Positions 49,598 through 59,606 of a DNA stretch of 64,000 bases are shown here, piece by piece. Origin of the DNA: Tritrichomonas foetus (taxonomy: Eukaryota; Parabasalia; Tritrichomonadida; Tritrichomonadidae). The notes below the pieces were generated by a model. It was not told the origin of the DNA. It was given only the letters and a program-made list of their open reading frames with translations, and made no database searches. Made by a program: the position numbers and the translations under genes. How positions within the stretch are numbered: position 1 is the stretch's first letter; each line of letters begins with the position of its first letter. The stretch spans positions 114,208-178,207 of the forward strand of contig MLAK01000849.1 in assembly GCA_001839685.1 (NCBI GenBank). The letters run 5' to 3'.

Positions 49598-51790
49598 CTA
49601 AGATGATAAAACTTCAAAAGGTGGATAGTCGAAGAAATCAGCCTTAATACTTGGAGGAATTGGTCTTTCTTTTTGAAGAACTGTTCGAAAGTCCTTTCTT
49701 CCAATGATGCACATTTCCCTTACAAATACACCCCATTTTTCTTCAGGTGTATCTTGAACGGAGAAATTTGGATTTTGAAACATCTCTAAAGTTTTTTTCA
49801 GCACATTTGGAGCAAAGGATTCAATTGTCCAAAATGAAGAAAACAAAGTATCATTTGTAATCACGTTTAATGGGCAATATTTATTCCACACTTCACGTAT
49901 TGCCAAACTTGCAGCTATTTGAGAAACTGCTGATTCTGTAATTGAATCTAAGCAATTTTCACGTATACTAACTATTGTTAGGAGTGTTAATAAAGTCAAT
50001 AATTCAGGAGTTGGCTCATCACAAAATAAAATGCTATCAATATCATCAATTAGAAAAACTAAAGGGTATCCACAAACAGGTTGGTCTTCAGGCAGTTCAA
50101 TATCAAAGACAACACGAAAAGGTCTTCGATTTTCAGAAGACGAAGTGAAATCAATAATTTTGTTAACAAGTTTAGAAAACCTATCACATAACTCTTTTTG
50201 ATTGGTAATTTTGTGAAGGTAAGATGATGGAATAGTAAAAATAATTGATTGTAAATCTAGTTCTGCCCATGGAACTTCGATGTTTTTAGTAGAATCAAAA
50301 ATTGAAGAATCATTAAAATCAAGCCTGGGGCATTCCACAAAGTTTTCAAATTCAATTTCCAGTTCGATTTCCTCTTCATTTAGTTGATTTTCTGATTTCA
50401 AATTATCAATAACGATGAAAACTAAACCGCCATAAGGAGAAGCTATTCTTAGCTCGGGGAAACTTAGTGGATAAGACATAATTATATTAGGCCACCTTTT
50501 CCAAGGTCCCTGTTTCGATAAAAGTGATTCATGATGTGCCCCAATTTGTAAATGAACATGATCAAATAATTGTGAAGGCCTAACAGTTGCAATGATTCCA
50601 TAAGGTAGGAATAATCCTGTAGAAACCCATTCAAACGATGAAATTTTGAACCTCTTTTTAAATGTGCCGCATTTAATGTTTCCAACTTTTCCAGGAAAGA
50701 TTTCAACTTCAGGGACAGGCTTGATTTCAGCTGGCGGTAGTTTATACGTCAGCTGTGACAATAAAATAATACAAATCGAATGTGATATTTTTGGGCAGAG
50801 TCCATCTGGAGAATTGTAACCAGAATCCTTCAAATATTCCCATGTGGAATTAACTGTTCTCTGAATTAATTCGCTGCTTTCTGAGTTTCCAGAATCAACG
50901 CTTAAAATTGCCAAATAAAACCTTAAAGTTGTGACTAAGTCATCCAAAATTGTTTCAGAAACAGAACTTTTGGAGATTTCATTCTGGTAATCATCGACAG
51001 CTGATCTAAAACAAATATCTTTAATATCAGAAAAATTTGATGATGCTTTTATACGGTTTGTATTGAATTCTCCTACATTCAATGTGCATAAGGTAAATCC
51101 GAGACCAAAATTTGATAACACTTTGTTCATAGAAAATGACATTTCATCATCACCATTATTTGAATCCGATGCAGTGTTGAAAAAGCAAACCAGTGCTCCA
51201 CCATCATTAACAAACTCCTCAAAAAGTTCAGAAGCTGGACATGAGCTTGTCGTAATAATTAGGCGATAATCATTAAAGTTTGAAATGTCTTCACTCATTT
51301 CTGTGTTAATGCTGTGCTTTTCAAGATATTTACGAAACTCTGTTTGATACGGTTCAGGGATATTCAAGAGAAGCGCTGGCTTTGTTGTTCTTGCCCGGTT
51401 CACAGCCCACTTCAAGCAATTGTAAACCATGTGCTTTGTGTCTTTGACATTTAAACTTGATTTTGACATGTACTCAATTGATCCAAAACATACAACTCGG
51501 CCATCACCATAAGTTGAAGCAGAAATTATCGGCAATGATATATTTGTTGGTGTTTCTTCATTGAGATAAAGTCGAGCAACTACAAGGGGAAATGAATTTA
51601 TATCTAAACATACAATTGGATTTATATCGTCTGGTTTCGAAATCGTTTCAACGTCTTTCATGATTTGATCATAAAAAGCTTCTTCGGTTGATCTTTGAGA
51701 TGATATTGGATCTTCGTTATCACTTGGAATCTGTTTTGTTGCGATCTGGGCTGATATTTTTGGACGCTGGTTCGAAAAACCACAGCCCAT
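49598..51790 (-). CDS. TCAF/M60-like protein, N-myristoylated
   Basis: The 730-residue protein starts MGCGFSNQ, a strong N-myristoylation and palmitoylation signal. The first part (residues 55-290) resembles the Rossmann-like TCAF domain (STYGDGRVVCFGSIEYM). A middle part resembles the N-terminal module of M60-like proteins (VHLQIGAHHESLL, PLSFPELRIASPYGGLVFIV). The C-terminal segment aligns with the gluzincin region, but no HExxH motif is present, so protease activity is unlikely. Animal TCAFs bind TRPM8 channels; here a membrane-associated scaffold is a guess. Confidence 0.72.
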   Translation of the reverse strand: MGCGFSNQRPKISAQIATKQIPSDNEDPISSQRSTEEAFYDQIMKDVETISKPDDINPIVCLDINSFPLVVARLYLNEETPTNISLPIISASTYGDGRVVCFGSIEYMSKSSLNVKDTKHMVYNCLKWAVNRARTTKPALLLNIPEPYQTEFRKYLEKHSINTEMSEDISNFNDYRLIITTSSCPASELFEEFVNDGGALVCFFNTASDSNNGDDEMSFSMNKVLSNFGLGFTLCTLNVGEFNTNRIKASSNFSDIKDICFRSAVDDYQNEISKSSVSETILDDLVTTLRFYLAILSVDSGNSESSELIQRTVNSTWEYLKDSGYNSPDGLCPKISHSICIILLSQLTYKLPPAEIKPVPEVEIFPGKVGNIKCGTFKKRFKISSFEWVSTGLFLPYGIIATVRPSQLFDHVHLQIGAHHESLLSKQGPWKRWPNIIMSYPLSFPELRIASPYGGLVFIVIDNLKSENQLNEEEIELEIEFENFVECPRLDFNDSSIFDSTKNIEVPWAELDLQSIIFTIPSSYLHKITNQKELCDRFSKLVNKIIDFTSSSENRRPFRVVFDIELPEDQPVCGYPLVFLIDDIDSILFCDEPTPELLTLLTLLTIVSIRENCLDSITESAVSQIAASLAIREVWNKYCPLNVITNDTLFSSFWTIESFAPNVLKKTLEMFQNPNFSVQDTPEEKWGVFVREMCIIGRKDFRTVLQKERPIPPSIKADFFDYPPFEVLSS

Positions 51791-52356
51791 TTAACAAGCT
51801 TCGTTTTTAATTCATTGAATTTTTGGGGTTATTCAATATTTAAATGGTTTGATATTTCAAAGGAATGTTATTTTTTCTTAATATTATACAAATATTCTAC
51901 ATTGATTCACTTAGTATTAAAAAAGTTTGGAGATAAATCTGATAATCTTTTTAATTTTCAAATCAACATTGAATTATTGAGAACAATATCAACAGAAATG
52001 ATAAGAATTTCTTTATCCGATCTCACTCATGTTTTCAATAAGCTTCACAAGAAACGAATCGTGATCTATAAATTACGAGTGATTCAAATGAATGTCAATA
52101 ACTAAAAATTACTCATAAACAATAAACATTAGCTATCATTGATGATGAGCATTAGTGAAAAACCTTAAAGAAAAGTAAAAATATTTTGAGAACATTATTT
52201 ATTGTGTGCGTTCATGCAGGAAACTCCATCTATAAGAGGAAAACCGGTTAATTAAAACCGTTCATTTATAAACCATTGAAAATGGTTCGACTTTTTAAAA
52301 ATAATGTAAAGCTAAGAAAACAAGCGGTTGGATAGCGGTTGTATTCGACCTTTCTC
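51791..52356. other. Divergent upstream region of TCAF-like and eL39 genes
   Basis: The right end carries the complex eL39 promoter. A 96-codon open frame at 51815 starts with TTG and has no coding character, so it is not called. Confidence 0.5.
52242..52356 (+). promoter_or_regulatory. eL39 promoter region with repeated CGGTT/AACCG words
   Basis: Upstream of the eL39 ATG lie AACCGGTTA (52242-52250), AAACCGTT (52255-52262), a small inverted repeat ACCATT/AATGGT, and two GCGGTTG words (52324, 52335). CGACCTTTCTC then abuts the ATG. The last resembles the M5/initiator arrangement of highly expressed trichomonad genes. No other gene here has so many Myb-like words. Confidence 0.5.
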
Positions 52357-52512
52357 ATGACCGCCCACAAGACATTCCGCACCAAGCGTACATTGGCTAA
52401 GAAGATCAAGCAGAATCGCCCAATGCCACAGTTCATTCGTCAGATGACTGGTGTTCGTCACATCCAGAACCCAATGCGCCGTCACTGGCGCCGCAGGAAG
52501 TTGAACATCTAA
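52357..52512 (+). CDS. RPL39: Ribosomal protein eL39
   Basis: The 51-residue protein starts [20 protein letters not shown] and ends [11 protein letters not shown], the eL39 pattern at exactly the family's usual length. It is a basic peptide lining the ribosomal exit tunnel. The codons are GC-rich (CGC, AAG, ATC) compared with all neighbours, as expected for a highly expressed gene. The leader is nearly absent, since the promoter motif touches the ATG. Stop TAA is followed by A, giving a TAAA motif. Confidence 0.97.
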   Translation: MTAHKTFRTKRTLAKKIKQNRPMPQFIRQMTGVRHIQNPMRRHWRRRKLNI

Positions 52513-52849
52513 ACTCTTTTAGATGCTTATAACTCTCATTTTCGTAAAAGATACCTTTGTTCAAACATACAGCTATCTATTTTGCTTCATTTTTTTACGT
52601 GTTTTTTCATTTTTTAATCATGAGGCCATATTTCGATAAATTTTGAAATGAGTTTTCTTTTTGTAACTTGAATGTTTAGTTGAGAAATCTGAAGGAGTTC
52701 TGAAGGAAAGGTTGAGGGTGCTACTTCATCAGCCTGTTTGTTTTCTCTGCTTTGGAGTTGTTTTTTCGATATTTTTTCCCGAATTGGCGTTTGGAAAAAT
52801 TATCAAAATATTCACCTTAATTTCACCTTTACTAAACTCATTATTTCGA
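52513..52849. other. Intergenic region
   Basis: 3' flank of eL39 and upstream of the eIF4E-like gene, including a GGCGTTTGG word near 52790. The downstream frame is open here but has no ATG before 52850. Confidence 0.5.
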
Positions 52850-53329
52850 ATGACAGAACACCCACTCCAAAATCCTTGGTCGCTTTATATCACAGAGCTC
52901 GAGACATCAAAAGATAGAGATCATTACGTTTGCATAAAATTGGCGGAAGCGAAAACCGTAGAATCTTTTTTTCAGATATACAAAACAATCCAAGAACATG
53001 CGCCAGTAGAACAAATCAAATCGGGTGGATTTTCTCTATTTAAAGACAATATTCAACCCATGACAGAAGATTCAAACAATGTCTATCGATATCGTTTGCA
53101 GGAATATCCTATCAACAAAGATAGCTATTTGAAGCTGTTTTTGCTTCCAATATCGGGCCAGTTTCCAAACATCAACGGAATTTACACAAAGAAAAAGGAA
53201 ATTAAAAAACTGACAGATTTCAATACATGGAATGTTGAAATCTGGTCAAAAGAAGAAGTTGACATAGAATCAATCAAAAATGCGTTAGATTATTCTGGAA
53301 AATGTGCTTTCCTTACAAACAGATCATAA
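52850..53329 (+). CDS. Divergent eIF4E-family protein
   Basis: The 159-residue protein starts MTEHPLQNPWSLYI, the eIF4E HPLQNxW signature. KTVESFFQIYKTIQ (dorsal helix) and FSLFKDNIQPMTED follow in the right order. Compared with canonical eIF4E, the first cap-stacking Trp is replaced near HYVCIKL (Tyr, as in 4EHP). The second (P-M-W-E-D) is Thr, and the Trp of the dorsal helix that binds eIF4G is Phe. It may be a weak or non-cap-binding paralogue, perhaps a repressor. The C terminus is short. The family call is firm; the function is uncertain. Confidence 0.82.
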   Translation: MTEHPLQNPWSLYITELETSKDRDHYVCIKLAEAKTVESFFQIYKTIQEHAPVEQIKSGGFSLFKDNIQPMTEDSNNVYRYRLQEYPINKDSYLKLFLLPISGQFPNINGIYTKKKEIKKLTDFNTWNVEIWSKEEVDIESIKNALDYSGKCAFLTNRS

Positions 53330-53656
53330 AGATAATATCATCTTTTGATCGCATTGATTTTATTAAACTATACTATATAAGATTTATTATAATACGATAA
53401 AATTACAAAAAAAATTCCTTTATGGTCATTTTTTATTGACTTTTTGAACAATTTTTATATTCTAATTCGAGGGATTCTGAAATCTCTGAATTTTATAAAA
53501 CTATCGATTCAGTACAAATCTACTGATTAATTGTAAATTAATTGTAAATGAATGGGTATTATATGTATAGAAGATGATTTGTAATCATGATTAACCTCCA
53601 CAGTCAAGGTCAATTGAGGGCAATTTGATGAATGTGAACGTTTAAAAATAAAAAAT
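53330..53656. other. Intergenic region
   Basis: AT-rich; contains the promoter word at 53636-53643 and no gene. Confidence 0.5.
53636..53643 (+). promoter_or_regulatory. Myb-like promoter element GAACGTTT
   Basis: GAACGTTT ends 13 bases before the ELYS-like ATG, the standard position for this element in the window. Confidence 0.5.
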
Positions 53657-54484
53657 ATGAATATTGATGAATGGATAGAACAATACGATATCGATGGCCT
53701 AATCAAAAAAGTTCGCTCTAAATTGATCAAACCGCATTTTATCAAAAATATCGAGAAAACGATGAAAGTCAGGAGAAAATATCAATTTTCCAATATTAAA
53801 TATCTACAATTTACTGCTAAAAGCATCGTCGATTTGATTAATTTCAATGATATCGATGGTTTCAATCTTCTTTCTGCATTGTATTTTGTTATCGACATTG
53901 TTCATCTGAATTTTCAATATGACAATCCGAACCTCGAAATTATACATGAATTCGTGAAAGCAGCAAATATGTCAGATGAACAATGCCAAATTGTGTCTGC
54001 CGCATGGATGCTTGAAAATAATCATCCTGTGAAATCTGCACTTGACATCATATTTTCTAATCGCATTCATGTCTATTTGCGAAACTATTTTCACCAAATG
54101 CTTTTATTGCGAAACGCATTTCAAGAAGCTTTTCAATTTTATCAAAAGTTTGAATTATCTCTGAATTATTCCTACCCAGATGATGGAAAATACGTTGTTT
54201 CATGTTTAGTTGCATCTGATAAATTCGATGAAGCTTATACATTCATTCATCAATATTGTTCACCTGATGGAAATTACTTTCAGCCATTTTATGAAGATTA
54301 CATCATTGAAATGTACGTTGATGCCAATCTCCTGAACAAGCAGGATCAACTGAAAAGGATCCGATTTGATAAGCGTGAGATTGAAATAATTATGAACTAT
54401 ATTTGTAAGTATGAGCCTGCATCTGCTCGTTCATCTAATGAGCTTTATATGAAACATAAGAATTCTACCAATAATGGAATGTAA
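53657..54484 (+). CDS. ELYS-like nuclear pore protein
   Basis: The 275-residue protein is all-helical. The segment around residues 55-215 (ALYFVIDIVHLNF, SAAWMLENNHPVKSALDIIF, ASDKFDEAYTFIHQY) has the spacing of the ELYS-like domain, including the W-x-L-[DE/EN] turn. ELYS/Mel-28 recruits the Nup107 complex to chromatin. This protein would be the domain alone, without beta-propeller or AT-hook, like the small fungal Ely5. The match is moderate and needs profile confirmation. Confidence 0.55.
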   Translation: MNIDEWIEQYDIDGLIKKVRSKLIKPHFIKNIEKTMKVRRKYQFSNIKYLQFTAKSIVDLINFNDIDGFNLLSALYFVIDIVHLNFQYDNPNLEIIHEFVKAANMSDEQCQIVSAAWMLENNHPVKSALDIIFSNRIHVYLRNYFHQMLLLRNAFQEAFQFYQKFELSLNYSYPDDGKYVVSCLVASDKFDEAYTFIHQYCSPDGNYFQPFYEDYIIEMYVDANLLNKQDQLKRIRFDKREIEIIMNYICKYEPASARSSNELYMKHKNSTNNGM

Positions 54485-54829
54485 ATATGAGACTAAAATG
54501 TGTTTATATATTCTAGCATCTGGTTTTTATATTAAATAGAGTTTAAGAGTTGGGATTCTATTGATGATTGGGATATTTCATTTATAATGAGAAATAAAAC
54601 TATCTTCGATAAAAATATGAAGAAATAATGAAAAGAAACAAGATAGCAATCCCAGGACTATCTTGGAAAAACTATCTTTTGAGAGCAACGTTAAAGATAT
54701 GGATGATACTGTAGGAAACTTTCCATTAAATTTTTAAAAATGAAGGAATGAAACAAGCAAACAAAAAATTGATAAAAATTAAGATTTACAGAAAAATTGA
54801 AAATCAAGAAGAAGAAATAAAAAACAACT
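54485..54829. other. Intergenic region, convergent
   Basis: AT-rich 3' flanks of convergent genes. No feature recognised. Confidence 0.5.
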
Positions 54830-56380
54830 CTAGATCCATTTCATCAAAGAATTCAAGTTATCCAAATCGTAAGGTGGGTATCTCTTTTCCATGTCAATTG
54901 TTGTCTTGTGGTTAATTACGGGTTTCATATGGCTAAGCGACTTCACTCCAACATCGCCATGGTACTGTCCCATTCCAGAATTGCCTACACCACCAAATGG
55001 ACTATTTGCAGAAGACACGTGAAAGACAACATCATTATACATAAGTGCGCCAGATGTTGTTTTCTCTGCAAATAATTTTTGAACTTTTGAATTTTGAGAC
55101 ATTACATATATTGCCAAAGGTTTTTCTCTTTCACGAATGAATTTCACTGCTTCATTTGCATTTTCTACACGAATAAGGGGTAAAACTGGACCGAATATTT
55201 CTTCTGTCATGAGTTCTGAATCTAATGCTGGATTCAAAATTACAGTTGGTCCGATGTATTTCTGTTCGGATGATCGAAAGCCTTTGATTAAATATTCACC
55301 ACCGCAGTTATCAGCAGCATTGACAATTCTATCATAATGCCGACTATTTATAATTTTAGTGATATTATCATTCACTTTATCTGGTTCACCATAAAATTGG
55401 GTCATTACCTTTTTAATACAATTCAAGAGTTTATCCCAAATTTTGGTATTAACTAAACAATAATCAGGGCACACACAAGTCTGACCTCCATTGAAATTCT
55501 TTCCAAAAAGCAATCTTTTCGTGCACTTTTCTAAGGAAACATCATCATCAAAATAAACTGGTGATTTCCCGCCAAGCTCTAAAATTACTGGTGTTAAATG
55601 TTCAGCTGCTGCTTTCATTACCAATTTTCCAACTTTCGGAGAACCAGTGTAGAAAATGAAATCAAATCGCTCTTTTAATATAACATCACAAATCGATGTG
55701 GGGCCGCAAACTACGGCAATGCCTTTCGGATCCAAATACCTCGGAAACAGTCTTTGATAAAGTGCTGCACACGCAGGAGTGTTGGATGATGGCTTGAAAA
55801 GGCAGACATTACCAGCAGCAAAAATTGGAATAAGGGTAGAGAAGCCTAAATACATTGGATAATTGTATGGAATGAAATCGCATACAACACCGTATGGTTC
55901 TGGCTGCACGATAGTGTTTCCCGGGGCAAGGGCCCAAGGGTTTGACCGTTTTTCTGGCTTAAGCCACTTTTCAAAGTGCTCGAGAGTATCTGTGATTTCA
56001 GATATGATATTTGCGATCATCAATTTGGCTTCGAAAAAGTGAGTTCCCATGTCTTGATACATGGCGTCGACCCAGTGTTGTTCGTGTTTAGTGAGGATTG
56101 TGATCAATCCTTTCAATTGGGTTTTTCGCCATGAAAAATCGAAAGTAACGTCGGTGTCGAAATAATCACGAAGGTTTTTCACAATCGTTGGTATTTGGTC
56201 GGGTGAAACAGAGTGTGGAGCAAGGGATTCGTTTCCAATTTGAGAAATTATATTGGCGGCAATTGACGGAGTGGCTTCTTGGGAATCTTTTCCTTGTCGA
56301 TTTTTTGAATCCAATTCTTCTGGATCAGAAGGTTGATCGCTAACTTCTGAAGTTGATGAAGATGAACTCGATTGACTCAT
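54830..56380 (-). CDS. Aldehyde dehydrogenase, ALDH3 type
   Basis: The 516-residue protein has an N-terminal Ser-rich, acidic extension of about 45 residues, then a complete ALDH fold: YNYPMYLGFSTLIPIFAAGN, FYTGSPKVGKLVMKAAAEHL (NAD site), catalytic Glu in VILELGGKSP, catalytic Cys in FNGGQTCVCPDY and EEIFGPVLP. FGGVGNSGMGQYHG near the end is typical of class 3 fatty-aldehyde dehydrogenases. It oxidises aldehydes to acids, probably lipid-derived ones. There is no C-terminal membrane helix. GACCGTTT lies 10 bases before the ATG. Confidence 0.93.
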   Translation of the reverse strand: MSQSSSSSSTSEVSDQPSDPEELDSKNRQGKDSQEATPSIAANIISQIGNESLAPHSVSPDQIPTIVKNLRDYFDTDVTFDFSWRKTQLKGLITILTKHEQHWVDAMYQDMGTHFFEAKLMIANIISEITDTLEHFEKWLKPEKRSNPWALAPGNTIVQPEPYGVVCDFIPYNYPMYLGFSTLIPIFAAGNVCLFKPSSNTPACAALYQRLFPRYLDPKGIAVVCGPTSICDVILKERFDFIFYTGSPKVGKLVMKAAAEHLTPVILELGGKSPVYFDDDVSLEKCTKRLLFGKNFNGGQTCVCPDYCLVNTKIWDKLLNCIKKVMTQFYGEPDKVNDNITKIINSRHYDRIVNAADNCGGEYLIKGFRSSEQKYIGPTVILNPALDSELMTEEIFGPVLPLIRVENANEAVKFIREREKPLAIYVMSQNSKVQKLFAEKTTSGALMYNDVVFHVSSANSPFGGVGNSGMGQYHGDVGVKSLSHMKPVINHKTTIDMEKRYPPYDLDNLNSLMKWI

Positions 56381-56389
56381 ATGTCTACT

Positions 56390-56397
56390 AAACGGTC
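56390..56397 (-). promoter_or_regulatory. Myb-like promoter element GACCGTTT
   Basis: On the minus strand GACCGTTT is followed by AGTAGACAT and the ATG of the aldehyde dehydrogenase gene. Confidence 0.6.
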
Positions 56398-56670
56398 TCC
56401 CTTTCGAAGATCATTTTTCCGATACTCTATTTACTTTTTCCATATTTATATGGTCTTTCATTTAGAATTCGATAAATTTTAGGCTGTTTGTATGTTTATA
56501 TGGACAAGTTGTCTCAAATGATTACATTCAAAAATGTTCTCAAAAAAACGATCCATGTGTGAACTTTTTCCGAGTGTATATGGTCCTTTATCAATCTTAA
56601 CCAAATAAGCAAAGAAAAAGTTTTGTCATGTTTATAGGCAAAAATCGATTGATCAAAATCAAGTTTCACA

Positions 56671-58068
56671 ATGAATCCCTCGCCTAACCAGGGGGAATCA
56701 CAGAATCGATATATCGATCAAAATCTATGTGTCGATATAAATTTTATTCCCATTACGATTGATATTATAACCAATTATCAAAACGCGCCAATCCCGCAAG
56801 CAAAGCTGAAGGATCTTCGTACAGAAATCACGAACGCCTTTGAAATGATCAAAGACAAAAAACAGCAATATTCAAAACAGCATACACTTTTAAATAAGCA
56901 GCTGAAAGATTATTACGATAATCAGTCAAATGACACTTTTGATGCAAATAATTCTGAGCCAAAGGAACTCTCCCCAGCGCCCCCATATTATTCGGAACAA
57001 GAAGATCACGTGCGAAATAAGAGGAACAGCCACAATCATAAGGGTGTGAATAAAATAGAACAAATGGAAAGAGGTTCTTCAAGTATCCAACGGGCAAATC
57101 TGGCCAAAAACCCTTTGAATATTTGGAATATCTCAGAAAAGCTGTTTAGACCCCTGCCATCGTCAACAGACATCACCCACTTGTTTGCCAAAAAGATACC
57201 GATTATTGATTCACACTCAATCAATTCACTACCGAGAAATCATTGGTCACAAAAATTTTCAGAATTTGCAGAGAGGTCAAAATGTGATGCTTTACAACCG
57301 CCAGTGCCTGCAATAAAAAATATGTTCTCTCAATATTGGAAACAAAATCCACCAACCTTCCAAATTGAATCAATCGAACATAAAAAAGCCACAGTTTTTC
57401 ATTATTTATTAAGCGCACTGGTTGATGCGAAACCGATAAAAAAAACTGAACAAAAGAAATCTACAAATAAAACAAGTAATAGCTTCTATAATCATAAAAT
57501 AGATAATGATGATAAAAATAAACCAAAAAAAGTGAAAAATAAAGATAACGATACTCAAGCGAATCAACAAAATGATAATCATTCCAGTAAAGATCGAAAG
57601 ATTACTTCTCAAAGGGGAAACAATCACCAAAACAATATATTCACTAATCATGATGAAAGTAATTATGAAAATAAATATAAGTTCAATAATGAGTTGAATG
57701 ATGAAATTCATGATGATGATGATGATGATGATACATATATTTTTGATCAGCACACACTTCTTCCATCTATTGACTGTGGTTCTTATTTATGTCACGGATT
57801 TGAAACACGACTTAGACTCGAACTTGAGAGTGCTGGACTCGGAATTTTCGAAGATGATTTGACAGATTGTATTCCTTTCCAAATCGAAATCAACGAAACT
57901 CGAAGAGAAATCGAAGAACATTATCAACCCGAAATAGATTTTTATCACCAAATGATATTGGACAAATTACCAGAAATGAGACATAGTGAGGAAACTCGAG
58001 CAAATAACCAGACTATATATCGGATGATGAAAAAAGAGAATGCCAACATGCACACGCGGAAAAAATGA
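56671..58068 (+). CDS. TADA3: SAGA adaptor subunit ADA3
   Basis: The 465-residue protein is disordered and Asn/Asp/Lys-rich in the middle (residues 255-365, with a run of Asp). The conserved part is the C-terminal ~110 residues: FETRLRLELESAGLGIFEDD followed by a helix EINETRREIEEHYQPEIDFY, the ADA3/NGG1 pattern. An HYLLSALVDAKP motif lies before the linker, like the ADA3 FTxRLLSALV region. ADA3 bridges the GCN5 acetyltransferase module in SAGA/ATAC. The N-terminal coiled coil (residues 43-80) is also family-like. Confidence 0.75.
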   Translation: MNPSPNQGESQNRYIDQNLCVDINFIPITIDIITNYQNAPIPQAKLKDLRTEITNAFEMIKDKKQQYSKQHTLLNKQLKDYYDNQSNDTFDANNSEPKELSPAPPYYSEQEDHVRNKRNSHNHKGVNKIEQMERGSSSIQRANLAKNPLNIWNISEKLFRPLPSSTDITHLFAKKIPIIDSHSINSLPRNHWSQKFSEFAERSKCDALQPPVPAIKNMFSQYWKQNPPTFQIESIEHKKATVFHYLLSALVDAKPIKKTEQKKSTNKTSNSFYNHKIDNDDKNKPKKVKNKDNDTQANQQNDNHSSKDRKITSQRGNNHQNNIFTNHDESNYENKYKFNNELNDEIHDDDDDDDTYIFDQHTLLPSIDCGSYLCHGFETRLRLELESAGLGIFEDDLTDCIPFQIEINETRREIEEHYQPEIDFYHQMILDKLPEMRHSEETRANNQTIYRMMKKENANMHTRKK

Positions 58069-59606
58069 GATATTTGTATTATATAATAAATTTTTTTTAT
58101 TGATTAAATATTATTTATATGATTGTGCCTCTTAATTCATTGAATTTTTTACACAAATAATCTCAAGTATTTCGTATATATTAAGCACATGTTATTCACC
58201 ATATTCATTAACTCCTAACTTTGGTGTTTCTATTCTTGAAACAATGTGATTTTTGTGATTTTCTTGTCAGAACTGATACTCTTGTATTATATATCGATTT
58301 TTGAAGGATTTTGTTTTGTCAATTTATCTTGATGTCTAACAGTGATGTTGTTTTAAAATGAACCAAACCTAAAACACAAAAGGATGTTTCCCTTGTTTGG
58401 TTAGGTTTGAAACCTGATGAGATTTAAACCAAATCGATTTAAAGAAATCTTACTTCAAAGAAAATAGATAATAAAATATTTATTGGATTCGTATAAATAT
58501 GATTCATTGGTATGTACAATTCATCAAAGATGCTTTTTTATAAAAGAAAACTACATGCCATCTTATAAGTTTATAAAAACTAATTCGATCTACTTTTATC
58601 TTCCTCCTAAAATTATTCGGCACATGATGTAAATAGATTATGAACAAAATTCTATTTCCTAGCAAAACAAGATATTAATTCTCATTTGTATTGGGAGAAA
58701 ACTTTCTCTTTTTATAGCAGGTGAGATGGGAAACTAAAAGCTTTCATTACAATGAAAATTATCTATATTATCTCTACAAAACAAATTAATCGAATGGCAA
58801 CTGGTTTCGTTTCATTGAGGATTAAAAAAATCAACAACTCATACTACAATATTTTGAGTTATTCGGCAAGTTCTTTTAAGATGAAGCAAATATTTTGGTT
58901 TCGGAACTTTCCATGAAATTTTTCATGAAATTATTTTTGAGAAATTTGTAAATCAAGAAATAAGACAAAATTATCGTAATTTATTTAAAACTGTCAATTT
59001 CGATGGCTACATATATAGTCTAAACTCATGTCTAATAGAGAAGTAATATCCAAGGGTTTCAGGCCATATTTACATTAGTTTTCGACAAGGCAGAGAAAAG
59101 AAATAAGTATAACAAAATGATATCGATGAAATAAAAAAATTAATCAATGCATAACAAATATAGCTTTACAAAATTGATCGACAGTAAACATGTACGATTT
59201 TGAGAAGAGAATGTAAATATAGTATCGAAAATAGCCATATCTATTCACCAAAGAGAGATCTATGAATCAAAAAATTAAATATTCATATATTTAATCAACA
59301 CATAATTGATCACATTCATATTTTCATTTTCATTTTTTCTAACAATTCATTGAGGATGAATAAGGAGAATACCATGTGGTAGTTTTTGGTACAATGGATT
59401 TTATGACAAGAATAAATAAGAAAAATGATTTACCACATTCTTTCTCAATAAATGACTGCTTTCCCAGTTCTAACTATCCAATCACAATTTTGAGGAATAT
59501 TAAAATGTCACAAAATACAATAAAATGCAATAATATAAGTAATAGCTCTTTAAAATAACAAAACTGATAATCATGCGGAAATGCTGTAAAAGTGACAAAA
59601 AATTAT
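58069..59606. other. 1.5-kb intergenic region without a gene
   Basis: AT-rich, no ORF with coding character on either strand. It holds an imperfect hairpin (58364-58409). No tRNA B box or long repeat is seen. It lies between two convergent genes and just before the degenerate element zone. Confidence 0.5.
58364..58409. repeat. Imperfect inverted repeat
   Basis: CAAACCTAAAACACAAAAGG (58364-58383) pairs with CCTTGTTTGGTTAGGTTTG (58391-58409) with few mismatches and a 7-base loop. It could be a stem-loop or a trace of a small transposon. Confidence 0.6.

Noticed and set aside
51815..52105. 96-codon plus-strand ORF upstream of eL39
   Set aside because: It starts with TTG, has low-complexity AT-rich codons and lies in a promoter region.
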